Source: Telluria antibiotica
GTDB taxonomy: Bacteria; Pseudomonadota; Gammaproteobacteria; Burkholderiales; Burkholderiaceae_D
Length of the DNA: 64,000 nucleotides
Direction: 5' to 3'
NCBI RefSeq assembly: GCF_011682055.1
Contig: NZ_JAAQOM010000002.1
Span: 124,001-188,000, forward strand
Position numbers and translations under genes: made by a program. The notes under the pieces are model-generated. The model was not told the DNA's origin and did no database searches. It saw only the letters and a program-made list of their open reading frames with translations. The first letter of the stretch is position 1, and every line of letters begins with the position of its first letter. Of the stretch, positions 1 to 8,437 are shown in pieces.

Positions 1-662
1 TGCTCGCCAGGCACGACGTGCTGCTCGACCTGCACTCGTTCAACGCGGCGCACGGCGAGCCGTTCGTGATGGTGGGCCCGGTCGACAACGACGGCCCGCT
101 GGAACCGTTCGCGCACATGCGCAAAGAGCGCGCGCTGGCGCGCCGCCTGGGCGTGCGCCGCTTCGTCACGGGCTGGATGGCCGCGTACGGCGGCGGCGTG
201 CAGCGCCGCTCGCGCGGTAACGCGCAGGAACTGGAAACCGTGCTGCGCTACGGTGTCGGCACGACCGAATACATGCGCAGCACGGGCGGTTACGCGCTGA
301 CCCTCGAATGCGGCCAGCACCTCGATCCGCGCGCGCCGGAAGTCGCCTACACGGCGATCATGAATACCCTCGCCTTCCTGAAGATCATCGACGCGCCGGA
401 GCCGGAGCCCGTGCCGTTCGACGAGATGGAGGCGCTGCAGATGGTCGTCGTCCACGACAAGCTGGCAGATGGCGACCGCTTCACGCGCCAGTGGGCCAGC
501 TTCGACCCCGTCGCGGAGGGCGAGCAGATCGGCGTGCGTGCGGGCGGTACCCCCGTCGTCGCGGAATTCGCGGGCCGCATCCTGTTCCCGGACGCGAACG
601 CGGCGCCGAACCACGAGTGGTACTACCTCACGCGTCCGAACCCCGTGTTCGGCCGAGAATAA
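1..662 (+). CDS. Succinylglutamate desuccinylase/aspartoacylase-family protein (5' partial)
   Basis: The frame is open from the window edge, so the N-terminus lies outside; the first GTG (18) is not a credible start because the conserved DLHS segment, which carries a zinc-ligand histidine in this M14-like family, follows it at once. The visible 214 residues include a conserved ECGQH segment typical of the C-terminal half of the catalytic domain, and a beta-rich tail ending near NPVFGRE. Members remove acyl groups from amino acids or related amides; substrate cannot be told. The next gene begins 70 bp downstream on the same strand. Confidence 0.8.
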   Translation, partial: LARHDVLLDLHSFNAAHGEPFVMVGPVDNDGPLEPFAHMRKERALARRLGVRRFVTGWMAAYGGGVQRRSRGNAQELETVLRYGVGTTEYMRSTGGYALTLECGQHLDPRAPEVAYTAIMNTLAFLKIIDAPEPEPVPFDEMEALQMVVVHDKLADGDRFTRQWASFDPVAEGEQIGVRAGGTPVVAEFAGRILFPDANAAPNHEWYYLTRPNPVFGRE

Positions 663-732
663 CGCACGGCGGCGCGGCGGCGCGGCCAGTGCTACCATGG
701 GCAGTATCGTCCACCGCCGCACCTGCCCTGCC

Positions 733-1344
733 ATGACCTCGAACACGCTGCTGCTCATCCTCGGCATCCACGCCCTCGCCCTGATCTCGCCCGGTCCCGA
801 CTTCGCCGTCGTGACCCGCACCGCCATCGTGTCCGGCCGGCGCGCCGGGCTGTGGGCCGCCGCCGGCGTGGCGACGGCGATCGGCGTGTACGTCCTCGTC
901 TCCGTGCTCGGCATGTCGCTCGTGCTGGCAGCGCTACCTGGCCTGTCGCGCATCCTCGCCATCGTCGGCGCGCTGTACCTCGCCTGGCTCGGCATCCAGT
1001 GCCTGCGCTCCAAGGGGCAGTTGCCGGACGCGCAGCCGGCCGGCGCCAACGGCAGGACGTTCGTCAGCGGCTTCCTCACCAATCTGCTGAACCCGAAGGC
1101 GATGCTGTACTTCGGCTCCGTGCTGTCGCAGGCGTTGAAGCCGGGCCTGGCCGCGACGGACGTCGCCCTGCTGTGGACCTTGCTCGTCGCGGAATCGCTG
1201 CTGTGGTTCGCGCTCGTGGCGCTGCTGTTCTCGTCGCGGCCCGTGCTGGCGTGGCTGCGCGCGCGCCTCGTCTGGCTCGACCGGACGGTGGGCGCCGTGC
1301 TGCTCGTGCTGGCGGCCAAGGTGTCCGTGCTCGCCGTGCGCTAA
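733..1344 (+). CDS. LysE/RhtB family amino-acid exporter
   Basis: A 203-residue, very hydrophobic inner-membrane protein. The N-terminus carries the LysE signature ISPGPDF (about residues 20-26), and hydrophobic stretches fit the usual six membrane segments, with the conserved NLLNPKA segment near the middle. Family members export amino acids or homoserine lactones by proton antiport; the substrate here is unknown. The ATG at 733 gives the normal family N-terminus; longer upstream reading is not family-like. The next gene starts 5 bp after its stop codon, so the two are probably co-transcribed. Confidence 0.88.
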   Translation: MTSNTLLLILGIHALALISPGPDFAVVTRTAIVSGRRAGLWAAAGVATAIGVYVLVSVLGMSLVLAALPGLSRILAIVGALYLAWLGIQCLRSKGQLPDAQPAGANGRTFVSGFLTNLLNPKAMLYFGSVLSQALKPGLAATDVALLWTLLVAESLLWFALVALLFSSRPVLAWLRARLVWLDRTVGAVLLVLAAKVSVLAVR

Positions 1345-1349
1345 AACCA

Positions 1350-2114
1350 ATGAGGAATCAGACAACCGCGTTGCAGTGCGCCCTGCTCGCGTGCACGCTC
1401 GCGGGCGCGCACGCGCAGGCGCTCGACGTGCGCGTCGCCGCGCAGGAAACGCTGGAGCCGAAATGGATCCACGACGGCGAGCGCCTCAGCGGCATCTGTC
1501 CCGACGTCATGGCCGCCATCGAACGGATCGAGCCGCGCCTGCACTTCACGGGCTTTCACCGCGCCAGCCGCTCGCTGTCGGCCATCGAGACCGGCCTCGA
1601 CACGGGCGCGCTGGACGCCGCCTGCGGGCTCGTGTCGTCGCCGCGCCGGCTCGCCATCGGCCAGCCCGTCGGCAAGCCGCTCTATCCCGTCCGCCACCAC
1701 CTCGCCGTGCGCCGCAACGACCCCGTGACGATCGAATCGGAGGCCGACCTCGCGCGGCTGGGCGACCTCGTGACGACGCAGCGGTCGCCCGTGTTCACGG
1801 AACGGCTGCGCGAGGCCGGCGTGCGCATCGACGACGCCACGGACGACAACCGCGTCAACGTGCGCAAGATCCTCGCCGGCCACGGCCGCTTCGCGTACGT
1901 CAACGACCTGACCTTGCGCTACCTGATCCGCACGGAAGGCTGGCAGGACCGGGTGCGCGTGCTGCCCGTCGTGCTGGGCGACGAACCGACGTATTTCTGG
2001 GTCGGGCACAAGGCCGATCCCGCGCTCGCGCCGCTGCTGGGCGCCGCACTCGACAAGCTGAAGGCCAGCGGCGAACTGGATCGCATTTACGCGCGCTGGT
2101 CGGACGCGCCCTGA
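1350..2114 (+). CDS. Periplasmic solute-binding protein, family 3-like (PBP2 fold)
   Basis: A 254-residue protein with a signal peptide (hydrophobic core followed by AHAQA near residue 23) and a type 2 periplasmic-binding fold: an early GICPDV segment, a hinge region and a C-terminal LDKLKASGELDRIYARW, typical of extracellular solute-binding family 3. No permease or ATPase gene is adjacent, so it may be an orphan binding protein or sensor-like subunit. It follows the LysE-type gene by 5 bp. Ligand unknown; polar amino acids or small organic acids are usual for the family. Confidence 0.78.
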   Translation: MRNQTTALQCALLACTLAGAHAQALDVRVAAQETLEPKWIHDGERLSGICPDVMAAIERIEPRLHFTGFHRASRSLSAIETGLDTGALDAACGLVSSPRRLAIGQPVGKPLYPVRHHLAVRRNDPVTIESEADLARLGDLVTTQRSPVFTERLREAGVRIDDATDDNRVNVRKILAGHGRFAYVNDLTLRYLIRTEGWQDRVRVLPVVLGDEPTYFWVGHKADPALAPLLGAALDKLKASGELDRIYARWSDAP

Positions 2115-2258
2115 ACAACCGGCCAGCATAGCAGCGGCGCGGCAAGGTCGTCGCGGCTCGGCGAAATCCGGACCTCCCCTGCAGGAATTCGCACCCTGTT
2201 TTAAGATGGCCCCTCTCCGCCGCACGATCGCGGCGGATCATTGAAAACAGGAGTACCA

Positions 2259-3323
2259 ATGACGACTTTGTTTGACCCGATCAAGGTCGGCGGCCTCGAG
2301 CTGCCGAACCGTATCATCATGGCGCCGCTGACCCGCTCGCGCGCCGTGGGCGCTGGCCGCGTGCCGAATGCCCTGATGGCCGAATACTACGTACAGCGTG
2401 CCTCGGCCGGTCTGATCCTGTCGGAAGCGACCTCGGTGACACCGATGGGCGTGGGCTATGCCGACACCCCGGGCATCTGGTCCGACGAACAGGTCGCAGG
2501 CTGGAAGCACGTCACCGACGCCGTGCACGCCGCCGGCGGCCGCATCTTCCTGCAGCTGTGGCACGTGGGGCGCATTTCCGACCCGTTGTTCCTCGATGGC
2601 GACCTGCCCGTCGCGCCGTCGGCCTTGCAGCCGAAGGGCCATGTGAGCCTCGTGCGTCCCGCGAAGCCGTACGTCACGCCGCGCGCGCTGGCGCTCGAGG
2701 AAATCCCCGGCATCGTCGCCGCCTTCCGCAAGGGCGCGGAAAACGCGAAGAAGGCCGGCTTCGACGGCGTGGAAATCCACGGCGCCAACGGCTATCTGCT
2801 CGACCAGTTCCTGCAGGACGGCACGAACCGGCGCACCGACGCGTACGGCGGCTCGATCGAGAACCGCGCCCGCCTGATGCTGGAAGTGACGGACGCCTGC
2901 ATCGACGTCTGGGGCGCCGACCGCGTGGGCATGCACCTGGCGCCGCGCCGCGATGCGCACGACATGGGCGATTCCACGCCGCTGGAGACGTTCGGCTACG
3001 TCGCGCGCGAACTGGGCAAGCGGGGCATCGCCTTCATCTGCGCCCGCGAAGCGATCGGCGACGACCGGCTGGGCCCGCAGCTCAAGCGCATCTTCGGCGG
3101 CGTCTACATCGCCAACGAAAAGATGACGAAGGAAAGCGCGGAGCAGCTGCTGACGAGCGGTGACGCGGATGCCGTCGCATTCGGCCAGTGGTTCATCGCC
3201 AACCCGGACCTGCCGGAGCGCCTGAAGCGCAACGCGCCGCTGAACGAAGCGCGGCCCGACAAGTTCTACTCCGCCACCGCCGAAGGCTATACGGACTACC
3301 CGGCGCTGCAAGCCAACGGCTGA
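2259..3323 (+). CDS. Alkene reductase, Old Yellow Enzyme family (NemA-like)
   Basis: A 354-residue FMN-dependent ene-reductase that would reduce the C=C bond of enones, nitro-olefins or nitrate esters with NAD(P)H. It opens with LFDPIKVGGLELPNR and MAPLTRSRA, and carries the substrate-binding His/Asn pair in HGANGYLLDQF (about H174 and N177), followed by TNRRTDAYGGSIENR, all diagnostic for the family. The ATG at 2259 is preferred over an in-frame TTG at 2241 because ACAGGAG sits just upstream of it. It stands alone between a binding-protein gene and an aminopeptidase gene. Confidence 0.93.
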   Translation: MTTLFDPIKVGGLELPNRIIMAPLTRSRAVGAGRVPNALMAEYYVQRASAGLILSEATSVTPMGVGYADTPGIWSDEQVAGWKHVTDAVHAAGGRIFLQLWHVGRISDPLFLDGDLPVAPSALQPKGHVSLVRPAKPYVTPRALALEEIPGIVAAFRKGAENAKKAGFDGVEIHGANGYLLDQFLQDGTNRRTDAYGGSIENRARLMLEVTDACIDVWGADRVGMHLAPRRDAHDMGDSTPLETFGYVARELGKRGIAFICAREAIGDDRLGPQLKRIFGGVYIANEKMTKESAEQLLTSGDADAVAFGQWFIANPDLPERLKRNAPLNEARPDKFYSATAEGYTDYPALQANG

Positions 3324-3540
3324 CGCCATCGTCCCGTGCAGACGTCCGGCGCCCGGACGTCTGCACACGAGGGGCGGCGCGCAGCATCGCCCTTCTTTCT
3401 TGCACATATATCCCGGTAAAAAATCCCTCTGTTTCGTCCCGATCGGGTACGAATGCTATTGCCGACATGATATTCTTGCGAGATTCCTACCGGGCGGAGG
3501 TCACGAGCTTCCGCCTTCGTTCATCGTCGCAAGGAGTCCC

Positions 3541-6192
3541 GTGAAGACCTGCCTACCCCGCCTGCTGCCGCTCGCCGTCGCCACCGCGCTGGCGTTTGCC
3601 TCCACCACCGCCAATGCCGCCGCCGCGCCCGCAGCGCGCGCCGAAAACGCCTTCCTGTCGCAGGCCGATGCGGCCGCCCGCGCCGCGCGCGTGTCGAACG
3701 TCGACTACCAGCTCGACTTCACGCTGACCGGCAAGGAGACGTTCAACGGCACGACGACGCTGACCTTCGACCTGAAGGACACGGACAGCCCGCTGACCGT
3801 CGACCTGGACAAGGCCACGATCAAGTCGCTGACCGTCAACGGCAAGGCGGTCGCGCCGCAGTACAACGGCTGGTTCATGACGCTGCCCGCACAGGCACTC
3901 GCGCAAGGCCGCAACACGGTCGTCGTCGCGTACGAGCGCCCGCATAGCACGAACGGCGAAGGCCTGCACCGCATGGTCGACCCGGTCGATGGCCGCGTCT
4001 ACACGTATTCGCATTTCGAACCGGCCGCCGCGCACCAGATGTTCGCCGTGTTCGACCAGCCCGACCTGAAGGCGACGTACCAGGTCACGGTGAGCGTCCC
4101 CGCCGACTGGCAAGTGATCTCGACGACGCGCGAGACGAACGTGGCCCCGGCCGGCGACTTGCGCCGCTGGACGTTCGCCCGCACGAAGAAGCTGAGCCCC
4201 TATAATTTTTCGATGCACGCCGGTCCGTACACGATGTGGGAAGACAAGAGCGGCAAGTATCCGATGCGCCTGTTTGCGCGCCAGTCGGTCGCGGCGCAGA
4301 TCAAGCCCGCGGAATGGTTCAAGTACACGAAGGCGGGTCTCGCATTCTTCGACGATTACTTCGGCATCCCTTACCAGTTCGAGAAATACGACCAGGTCCT
4401 CGTGCCCGACTTCCTGTACGGGGCGATGGAAAACGCGGCCGCGATCACGTTCGCGGAGCGCGGCTTCATGTACAAGGCCGACATGACGGCGGAGCAGCGC
4501 GCGCGCCTCGCCTCCGTCATCATGCACGAGATGGCGCACCAGTGGTTCGGCGACCTCGTCACGATGCAGTGGTGGAACGGCCTGTGGCTGAACGAAAGCT
4601 TCGCGTCGTTCATGGGCACCCTCGCGACGGCCGAGTCGACGGAATTCAAGGACGCGTGGCGCGCCTTCTACTCCGAAGGCAAGCAGAACGCATACAACCA
4701 GGACCAGCGCACGACGACGCACCCGATCGAAGTGCCGGTGCCGTCCACGCGCAACGCGTTCGACAACATCGACGCCATCACCTACTCGAAGGGCGCCTCC
4801 ACCCTGATGCAGCTGCGCCACCTGCTGGGCGCCGACGTGTTCCGCAAGGGCGTGCACAACTATCTCGTGAAGTACCAGTACCGCAACGCGAAGCTGGACG
4901 ACTTCATCAAGAGCCTGGGCCAGGCGGCTGGACGCGACCTCACGGGATGGACGCGCGAATGGTTGTACGAGCCCGGCGTGAACACGATCGCCGCGAACTA
5001 CACGTGCAAGGGCGGCAAGATCGCCGGTTTCACGCTGACGCAGACGGCGCAGAGCAAGGCCCTGCCCACGTTGCGCGAACAGCGCGTGCAGGTGGCCGCG
5101 TTCCGCCTGGCCGGGAAGGAGTACAAGCTCGAACGCAACGTCGCCGTCACGTACAAGGGCGCGCAAACGGCCGTGCCGGCGCTGAACGGCGCCGCATGCC
5201 CGGACCTCGTCTACCCGAACTACGGCGACTGGGGCTTCGTGAAGGTGCAGCTCGACCCGCGCTCGTTCGACAGCGCGCGCACGCATCTCGCCGCCGTCGA
5301 CGACCCGCTGCTGCGCGCGATGCTGTGGCAAAGCCTGTGGGACGGCGTGCGCGACGCCAAGCTGCCGCTGAACGATTTCCTGGCCACGGCGCTGAACAAT
5401 GCGCCGCAAGAAAAGGACTACACGCTGCTCGGCGACGTGCTGGGCAAGGTCGCGGCCTCGAAGCGCTACCTCGACCTGATGGACCCGCAGGCGCCGTACG
5501 CGCAGGCCGTCACGCGCCAGCTGGAAGACATGGCGTGGACCGCCACGGAGGCGAACAAGGACGACGACAACTTCCAGCGCCGCTGGTTCGGCGCCTACGT
5601 CGCGCTGGCGAGTTCGCGCCACGCGCTGGACCGCCTGGCTGCCCTCCTCGACGGCAAGGAGAAAGTCGACGGCCTCGCGATCAACCAGGACCTGCGCTGG
5701 TCCATCATCGGCCGCCTGAACCGCTATGGCTATCCGGGCGCGGCCGCCCTCGTCGAGACCGAGCAGGCGCGCGACAAGTCCGACTCCGGCCAGGCCGCCG
5801 CGCTGTCCGCCGTCGTCAGCCGCCCCGACGCGGCCGTCAAGATGGAATGGTTGAACACCGTGCACGACCTGCAGACGAAGCTGCCGTTCTCGAAGGTGCG
5901 CACGGCGATGGAGCATCTGTACCCGGCCGAGCAGCACCTGCTCGGCGAACAGACGGCCGCCGCGCGCTTTGCAGGTCTGCCGCAGCTCGACAAGGCCGCG
6001 GGCCCCGTGTACATGCGCGCCTACGGGCCCACGTTGATCCCGGCGGGCTGCACGACCGACAGCGTCAAGCGCCTGCAGGCGGCGGCCGATGCCGACCAGG
6101 CCCTGTCGGCCGGCACCCGGCGCGCCCTGCTCGACACGCTGCAGGAAGACCAGCGCTGCGTGGCGATCCGGCAGGCCATGACGGCGCACTGA
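3541..6192 (+). CDS. M1 family metallo-aminopeptidase, exported
   Basis: An 883-residue zinc aminopeptidase. The exopeptidase motif GAMEN is at residues 294-298 and the zinc site HEMAH at 329-333, with the third ligand glutamate in LNESF 19 residues later. A signal peptide (LLPLAVATALAFASTTANA) implies export, unlike cytoplasmic PepN. The C-terminal third is a helical ERAP1-like domain. The start is a GTG at 3541, directly after AAGGAGTCCC; earlier in-frame codons would bury the signal peptide. It probably trims N-terminal residues from periplasmic peptides. The neighbouring genes do not reveal a pathway. Confidence 0.92.
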   Translation: MKTCLPRLLPLAVATALAFASTTANAAAAPAARAENAFLSQADAAARAARVSNVDYQLDFTLTGKETFNGTTTLTFDLKDTDSPLTVDLDKATIKSLTVNGKAVAPQYNGWFMTLPAQALAQGRNTVVVAYERPHSTNGEGLHRMVDPVDGRVYTYSHFEPAAAHQMFAVFDQPDLKATYQVTVSVPADWQVISTTRETNVAPAGDLRRWTFARTKKLSPYNFSMHAGPYTMWEDKSGKYPMRLFARQSVAAQIKPAEWFKYTKAGLAFFDDYFGIPYQFEKYDQVLVPDFLYGAMENAAAITFAERGFMYKADMTAEQRARLASVIMHEMAHQWFGDLVTMQWWNGLWLNESFASFMGTLATAESTEFKDAWRAFYSEGKQNAYNQDQRTTTHPIEVPVPSTRNAFDNIDAITYSKGASTLMQLRHLLGADVFRKGVHNYLVKYQYRNAKLDDFIKSLGQAAGRDLTGWTREWLYEPGVNTIAANYTCKGGKIAGFTLTQTAQSKALPTLREQRVQVAAFRLAGKEYKLERNVAVTYKGAQTAVPALNGAACPDLVYPNYGDWGFVKVQLDPRSFDSARTHLAAVDDPLLRAMLWQSLWDGVRDAKLPLNDFLATALNNAPQEKDYTLLGDVLGKVAASKRYLDLMDPQAPYAQAVTRQLEDMAWTATEANKDDDNFQRRWFGAYVALASSRHALDRLAALLDGKEKVDGLAINQDLRWSIIGRLNRYGYPGAAALVETEQARDKSDSGQAAALSAVVSRPDAAVKMEWLNTVHDLQTKLPFSKVRTAMEHLYPAEQHLLGEQTAAARFAGLPQLDKAAGPVYMRAYGPTLIPAGCTTDSVKRLQAAADADQALSAGTRRALLDTLQEDQRCVAIRQAMTAH

Positions 6193-6208
6193 GTACGGGA
6201 CGGGCATC

Positions 6209-6658
6209 TTGGACTGGGATTACCCCCACCCGTTCACGCTGCCACGCGTGCCGCAGGCGGCCGACATCGACGGGCTGAATCACACGAACAACGCCGTCTA
6301 TGTGCGCTGGTGCGAACAGGCGGGGTGGGCGCATTCGGAGGCCCTGGGCCTCACGCTGGGCGACTACCGGCGGCTGGACCGCGCGATGGCGATCCGGCGC
6401 GGCGAATACGATTACCTGCTGCCGACGTTCGCCGGCGACCTACTCGTGCTGGGCACGTGGCTCGTCGCGGGCGACGGCAAGCTCGCCATGGAACGCCGCT
6501 TCCAGCTCGTGCGCGAGTCCGATGGCGCGACGGTGCTGCGCGGCCGCTGGGATCTCGTGTGCATCGAACTCTCGAGCGGCCGCCCGCGCCGCATGCCGCA
6601 GGCCTTCCTCGACGCGTACATGGGGGCGGTGGTGCCCGTCACGGCACCGCGTCGATGA
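6209..6658 (+). CDS. Hotdog-fold acyl-CoA thioesterase (4HBT family)
   Basis: A 149-residue single-hotdog protein starting on TTG (6209) shortly after GGGACGGG. The segment DIDGLNHTNNAVYVRWCEQA matches the 4-hydroxybenzoyl-CoA thioesterase/YbgC active-site region, where an Asp near the N-terminus is catalytic. It would hydrolyse an acyl or aryl thioester. Its 3' end overlaps the 3' end of the convergent ACP-AMP-ligase gene by 20 bp. Since that neighbour makes an acyl-adenylate or thioester, a thioesterase beside it could edit or recycle the product; this functional link is inference. Confidence 0.85.
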   Translation: MDWDYPHPFTLPRVPQAADIDGLNHTNNAVYVRWCEQAGWAHSEALGLTLGDYRRLDRAMAIRRGEYDYLLPTFAGDLLVLGTWLVAGDGKLAMERRFQLVRESDGATVLRGRWDLVCIELSSGRPRRMPQAFLDAYMGAVVPVTAPRR

Positions 6659-7880
6659 TCCAGTCGGCCGGCTTGCCGCTGGCCTGGCGCGGCAGGCCCG
6701 GGCCGAACGTCCAGGCAACCGGGCACTCGGGCGGCGCCAGGCGCTGCCGGGCCCACGCCGGCAACCCGGCGCGCAACGCGGCCACGTCCGCACCGGGTCG
6801 TGCCACCACATACGCTTTCAACCGCCGTCCCTCGTCCGGGCGCATCAGGCGCACGGCGGCCTCGCGCACGTGCGGATGTTGCGCGAGCACGTCGGCGACA
6901 TAGGCCGGGAACACGTTCGTACCGCCCACCTGCACGGCGGCGTCGATGCGGCCGGCCGGCAGGAAGTGAGTCGCGTCCGTCCAATCCAGGCGGTCCTGCA
7001 GAGGATAGGAGCGCGTCGACCCGTCGGGCAGCATGCGCAGCAGGGCATCGGAATCGTCCGCGCGGGTCCAGTGCGGCAGCAGTGCGAACGGCGTGTCGGC
7101 CCCGTCGCGCCAGCCCACGCCCGCCGTTTCCGAGCTGCCGTACACCTGCAGCAGGCGCAGGCCCGCAGCCGCCAGCGCATCGGCAAGCGCTTCCGGACAG
7201 GGTGCCGTCGACGTCACGCCGACGACGTCCTCCGCGAACGCGGGCGCGCACTGCGCGGCCGCTTCCCACCAGGCCGGATGCGCCACGACCAGGTCACCCG
7301 CGCGCACCAGGCCGGCCAGCGCGGAGGGTGCGGCGTGGCGGATATCGATCACGGCCAGGTCGCCGAGCCGCTGCGGCAGCAGCACCGTGAACAGGAAACC
7401 GTAGATGTGGTGGCTGGGCACGGCGGTCAGGATGCGGCGCCGGCCCGGTGCCAGCGCGGCCAGTGCGGCCGCTTCCTGCGCCAGCGTCGCGAGCGCATGC
7501 GTGCAGCGCTTCGGGTCGCCGCTGCTGCCGGACGTGCGGAAGGTCAGCGCAAGGCCGGATGCGTCCAACCCGGCGCGCGCGCTCTCGATCCAGCCGGCGA
7601 GGCGGGGCCGCGCCAGCAGCAGCTCGTCGATGCCGGCGTCGAGGTGCAGGGTGTCGACCAGCGCCGCGCCGAGGCCCATCAGGTCGAGCGAGTCGGCACC
7701 GAGGTCGCGCACGAACTCGACGCCCGGCGCCCACGGCGCCGCCGGTGGCGGACGGCCGGGCCGCATCCGGCCCAGTTCGGCCGCGAGCAGGTCCGTCACG
7801 ACGCGCTCGAGGAAATTCCCGCGCGTCCACCACGCGCCGCTGCCGGCATGATTTGTTGCAGAATGATCTCGTTCGGACAT
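6639..7880 (-). CDS. Acyl/aryl-acid adenylating enzyme with N-terminal carrier-like domain (possible p-coumarate ligase)
   Basis: A 413-residue ANL-superfamily enzyme, shorter than ordinary acyl-CoA synthetases. Residues about 20-100 resemble an acyl carrier protein, with LGADSLDLM placing a candidate phosphopantetheine serine at S64. The adenylation core begins near residue 110 with TSGSSGDPK (116-124), continues with VYGSSETAG, and ends with LPRQASGK, whose lysine is the usual adenylation lysine. It is divergent from a PYP homologue 167 bp away. Known PYP loci often carry a p-coumarate:CoA ligase, so activation of the chromophore acid is an attractive role; aryl-polyene-type ligases are the alternative. 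ATG 7880 is chosen over a longer in-frame reading. Confidence 0.72.
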   Translation of the reverse strand: MSERDHSATNHAGSGAWWTRGNFLERVVTDLLAAELGRMRPGRPPPAAPWAPGVEFVRDLGADSLDLMGLGAALVDTLHLDAGIDELLLARPRLAGWIESARAGLDASGLALTFRTSGSSGDPKRCTHALATLAQEAAALAALAPGRRRILTAVPSHHIYGFLFTVLLPQRLGDLAVIDIRHAAPSALAGLVRAGDLVVAHPAWWEAAAQCAPAFAEDVVGVTSTAPCPEALADALAAAGLRLLQVYGSSETAGVGWRDGADTPFALLPHWTRADDSDALLRMLPDGSTRSYPLQDRLDWTDATHFLPAGRIDAAVQVGGTNVFPAYVADVLAQHPHVREAAVRLMRPDEGRRLKAYVVARPGADVAALRAGLPAWARQRLAPPECPVAWTFGPGLPRQASGKPADWIIDAVP

Positions 7881-7931
7881 GGTGTCTCGCGATATGGCGG
7901 GAGCGCAGACTTTGACGGGCGCCGCCGCACC

Positions 7932-7979
7932 TGTCAAACGCGTGCGCAAATGTCACGTATGCATACGATTGATTTGACA
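7932..7979. promoter_or_regulatory. Divergent promoter region between adenylating enzyme and PYP homologue
   Basis: On the plus strand TTGACA (7974-7979) is followed after 17 bp by a poor -10, CACTAT (7997-8002), which would start transcription near 8009, ahead of the preferred PYP start codon at 8048. On the minus strand another TTGACA (7932-7937) is followed by a weak -10. A 10-bp palindrome GTATGCATAC lies at 7957-7966 between them. Elements are seen in sequence; activity is inferred. Confidence 0.45.
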
Positions 7980-7981
7980 GA

Positions 7982-8006
7982 GACATGATGCCATGTCACT
8001 ATGGAT
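7982..8006. promoter_or_regulatory. Inverted repeat and direct repeat overlapping the PYP promoter (candidate operator)
   Basis: GACATG and CATGTC (7982-7997) form a perfect inverted repeat with a 4-nt loop inside the spacer of the likely PYP promoter. ATGTCACTATGGAT (7993-8006) also repeats, with one insertion and one change, the stretch ATGTCACGTATGCAT at 7950-7964. Such paired sites are typical of regulator binding, but no regulator gene is adjacent. Confidence 0.4.
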
Positions 8007-8047
8007 TTCCTGTTTGCAACATGACCGACACAGTCTGCGGAGACCCG

Positions 8048-8437
8048 ATGACCGCCACTGAATTGACCTTCGACACGCCGAACCTGCTGGCCCATCTCGC
8101 GCTGCTGTCCGCGGACGAGCTCGATCGCCTCGACTTCGGGGTGATCGGGTTCGACGACGCGACCTGCGTCTGCCGCTACAACCGCTTCGAGGCCAGTGCC
8201 GCCGGCCTCACGCCCGCGGGCGTGCTGGGCCAGCCGCTGTTCACGAACGTCGCGCCGTGCCTCAACAATTCCATGGTGGCGCAGCGGTTCGAGGATGCCG
8301 AGGACGACGGGACGGCACTCGACGACACGATCGCCTACGTGCTCACCTTGCGCATGCGCCCAGTGAAGGTGGCCCTGCGGCTGCTGGCCGCACCTGGCGT
8401 CCCCGTCCGCTACGTCCTCGTGCAGCGCAAGCAATGA
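8048..8437 (+). CDS. pyp: Photoactive yellow protein (PYP) homologue, PAS-fold photoreceptor
   Basis: A 129-residue PAS protein that aligns with Halorhodospira PYP (125 residues) along its whole length. Y44, E48 and C71 correspond, at a constant offset of +2, to PYP Tyr42, Glu46 and the chromophore-binding Cys69; the context NVAPC matches DVAPC. A Met in LRMRPVKV matches Met100. PYP Thr50 and Arg52 are replaced by Ala and Leu, so colour and kinetics may differ. ATG 8048, with CGGAGA upstream, gives the PYP-like N-terminus; ATGs at 7985 and 8021 are less likely. The stop overlaps the next start (ATGA). No tyrosine ammonia lyase gene is in the window. Homology is judged from remembered sequence, not a search. 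Confidence 0.85.
   Translation: MTATELTFDTPNLLAHLALLSADELDRLDFGVIGFDDATCVCRYNRFEASAAGLTPAGVLGQPLFTNVAPCLNNSMVAQRFEDAEDDGTALDDTIAYVLTLRMRPVKVALRLLAAPGVPVRYVLVQRKQ

Noticed and set aside
3437-3449. GTCCCGATCGGG near 3440 and again near 45524
   Set aside because: The shared 12-mer is a palindrome-like GC string that can recur by chance in this genome; the contexts are otherwise unrelated.
3553-6207. Long open frame (over 880 codons) antisense to the M1 aminopeptidase gene
   Set aside because: It is Arg/Ala/Val-rich with no family resemblance. It arises because high GC at third codon positions keeps the opposite strand open; the sense frame has all aminopeptidase motifs.
7985-8047. Earlier PYP start codons (ATG 7985, ATG 8021)
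   Set aside because: They would add residues absent from known PYPs, and 7985 lies within the promoter-like region; ATG 8048 has CGGAGA upstream and gives the standard length.
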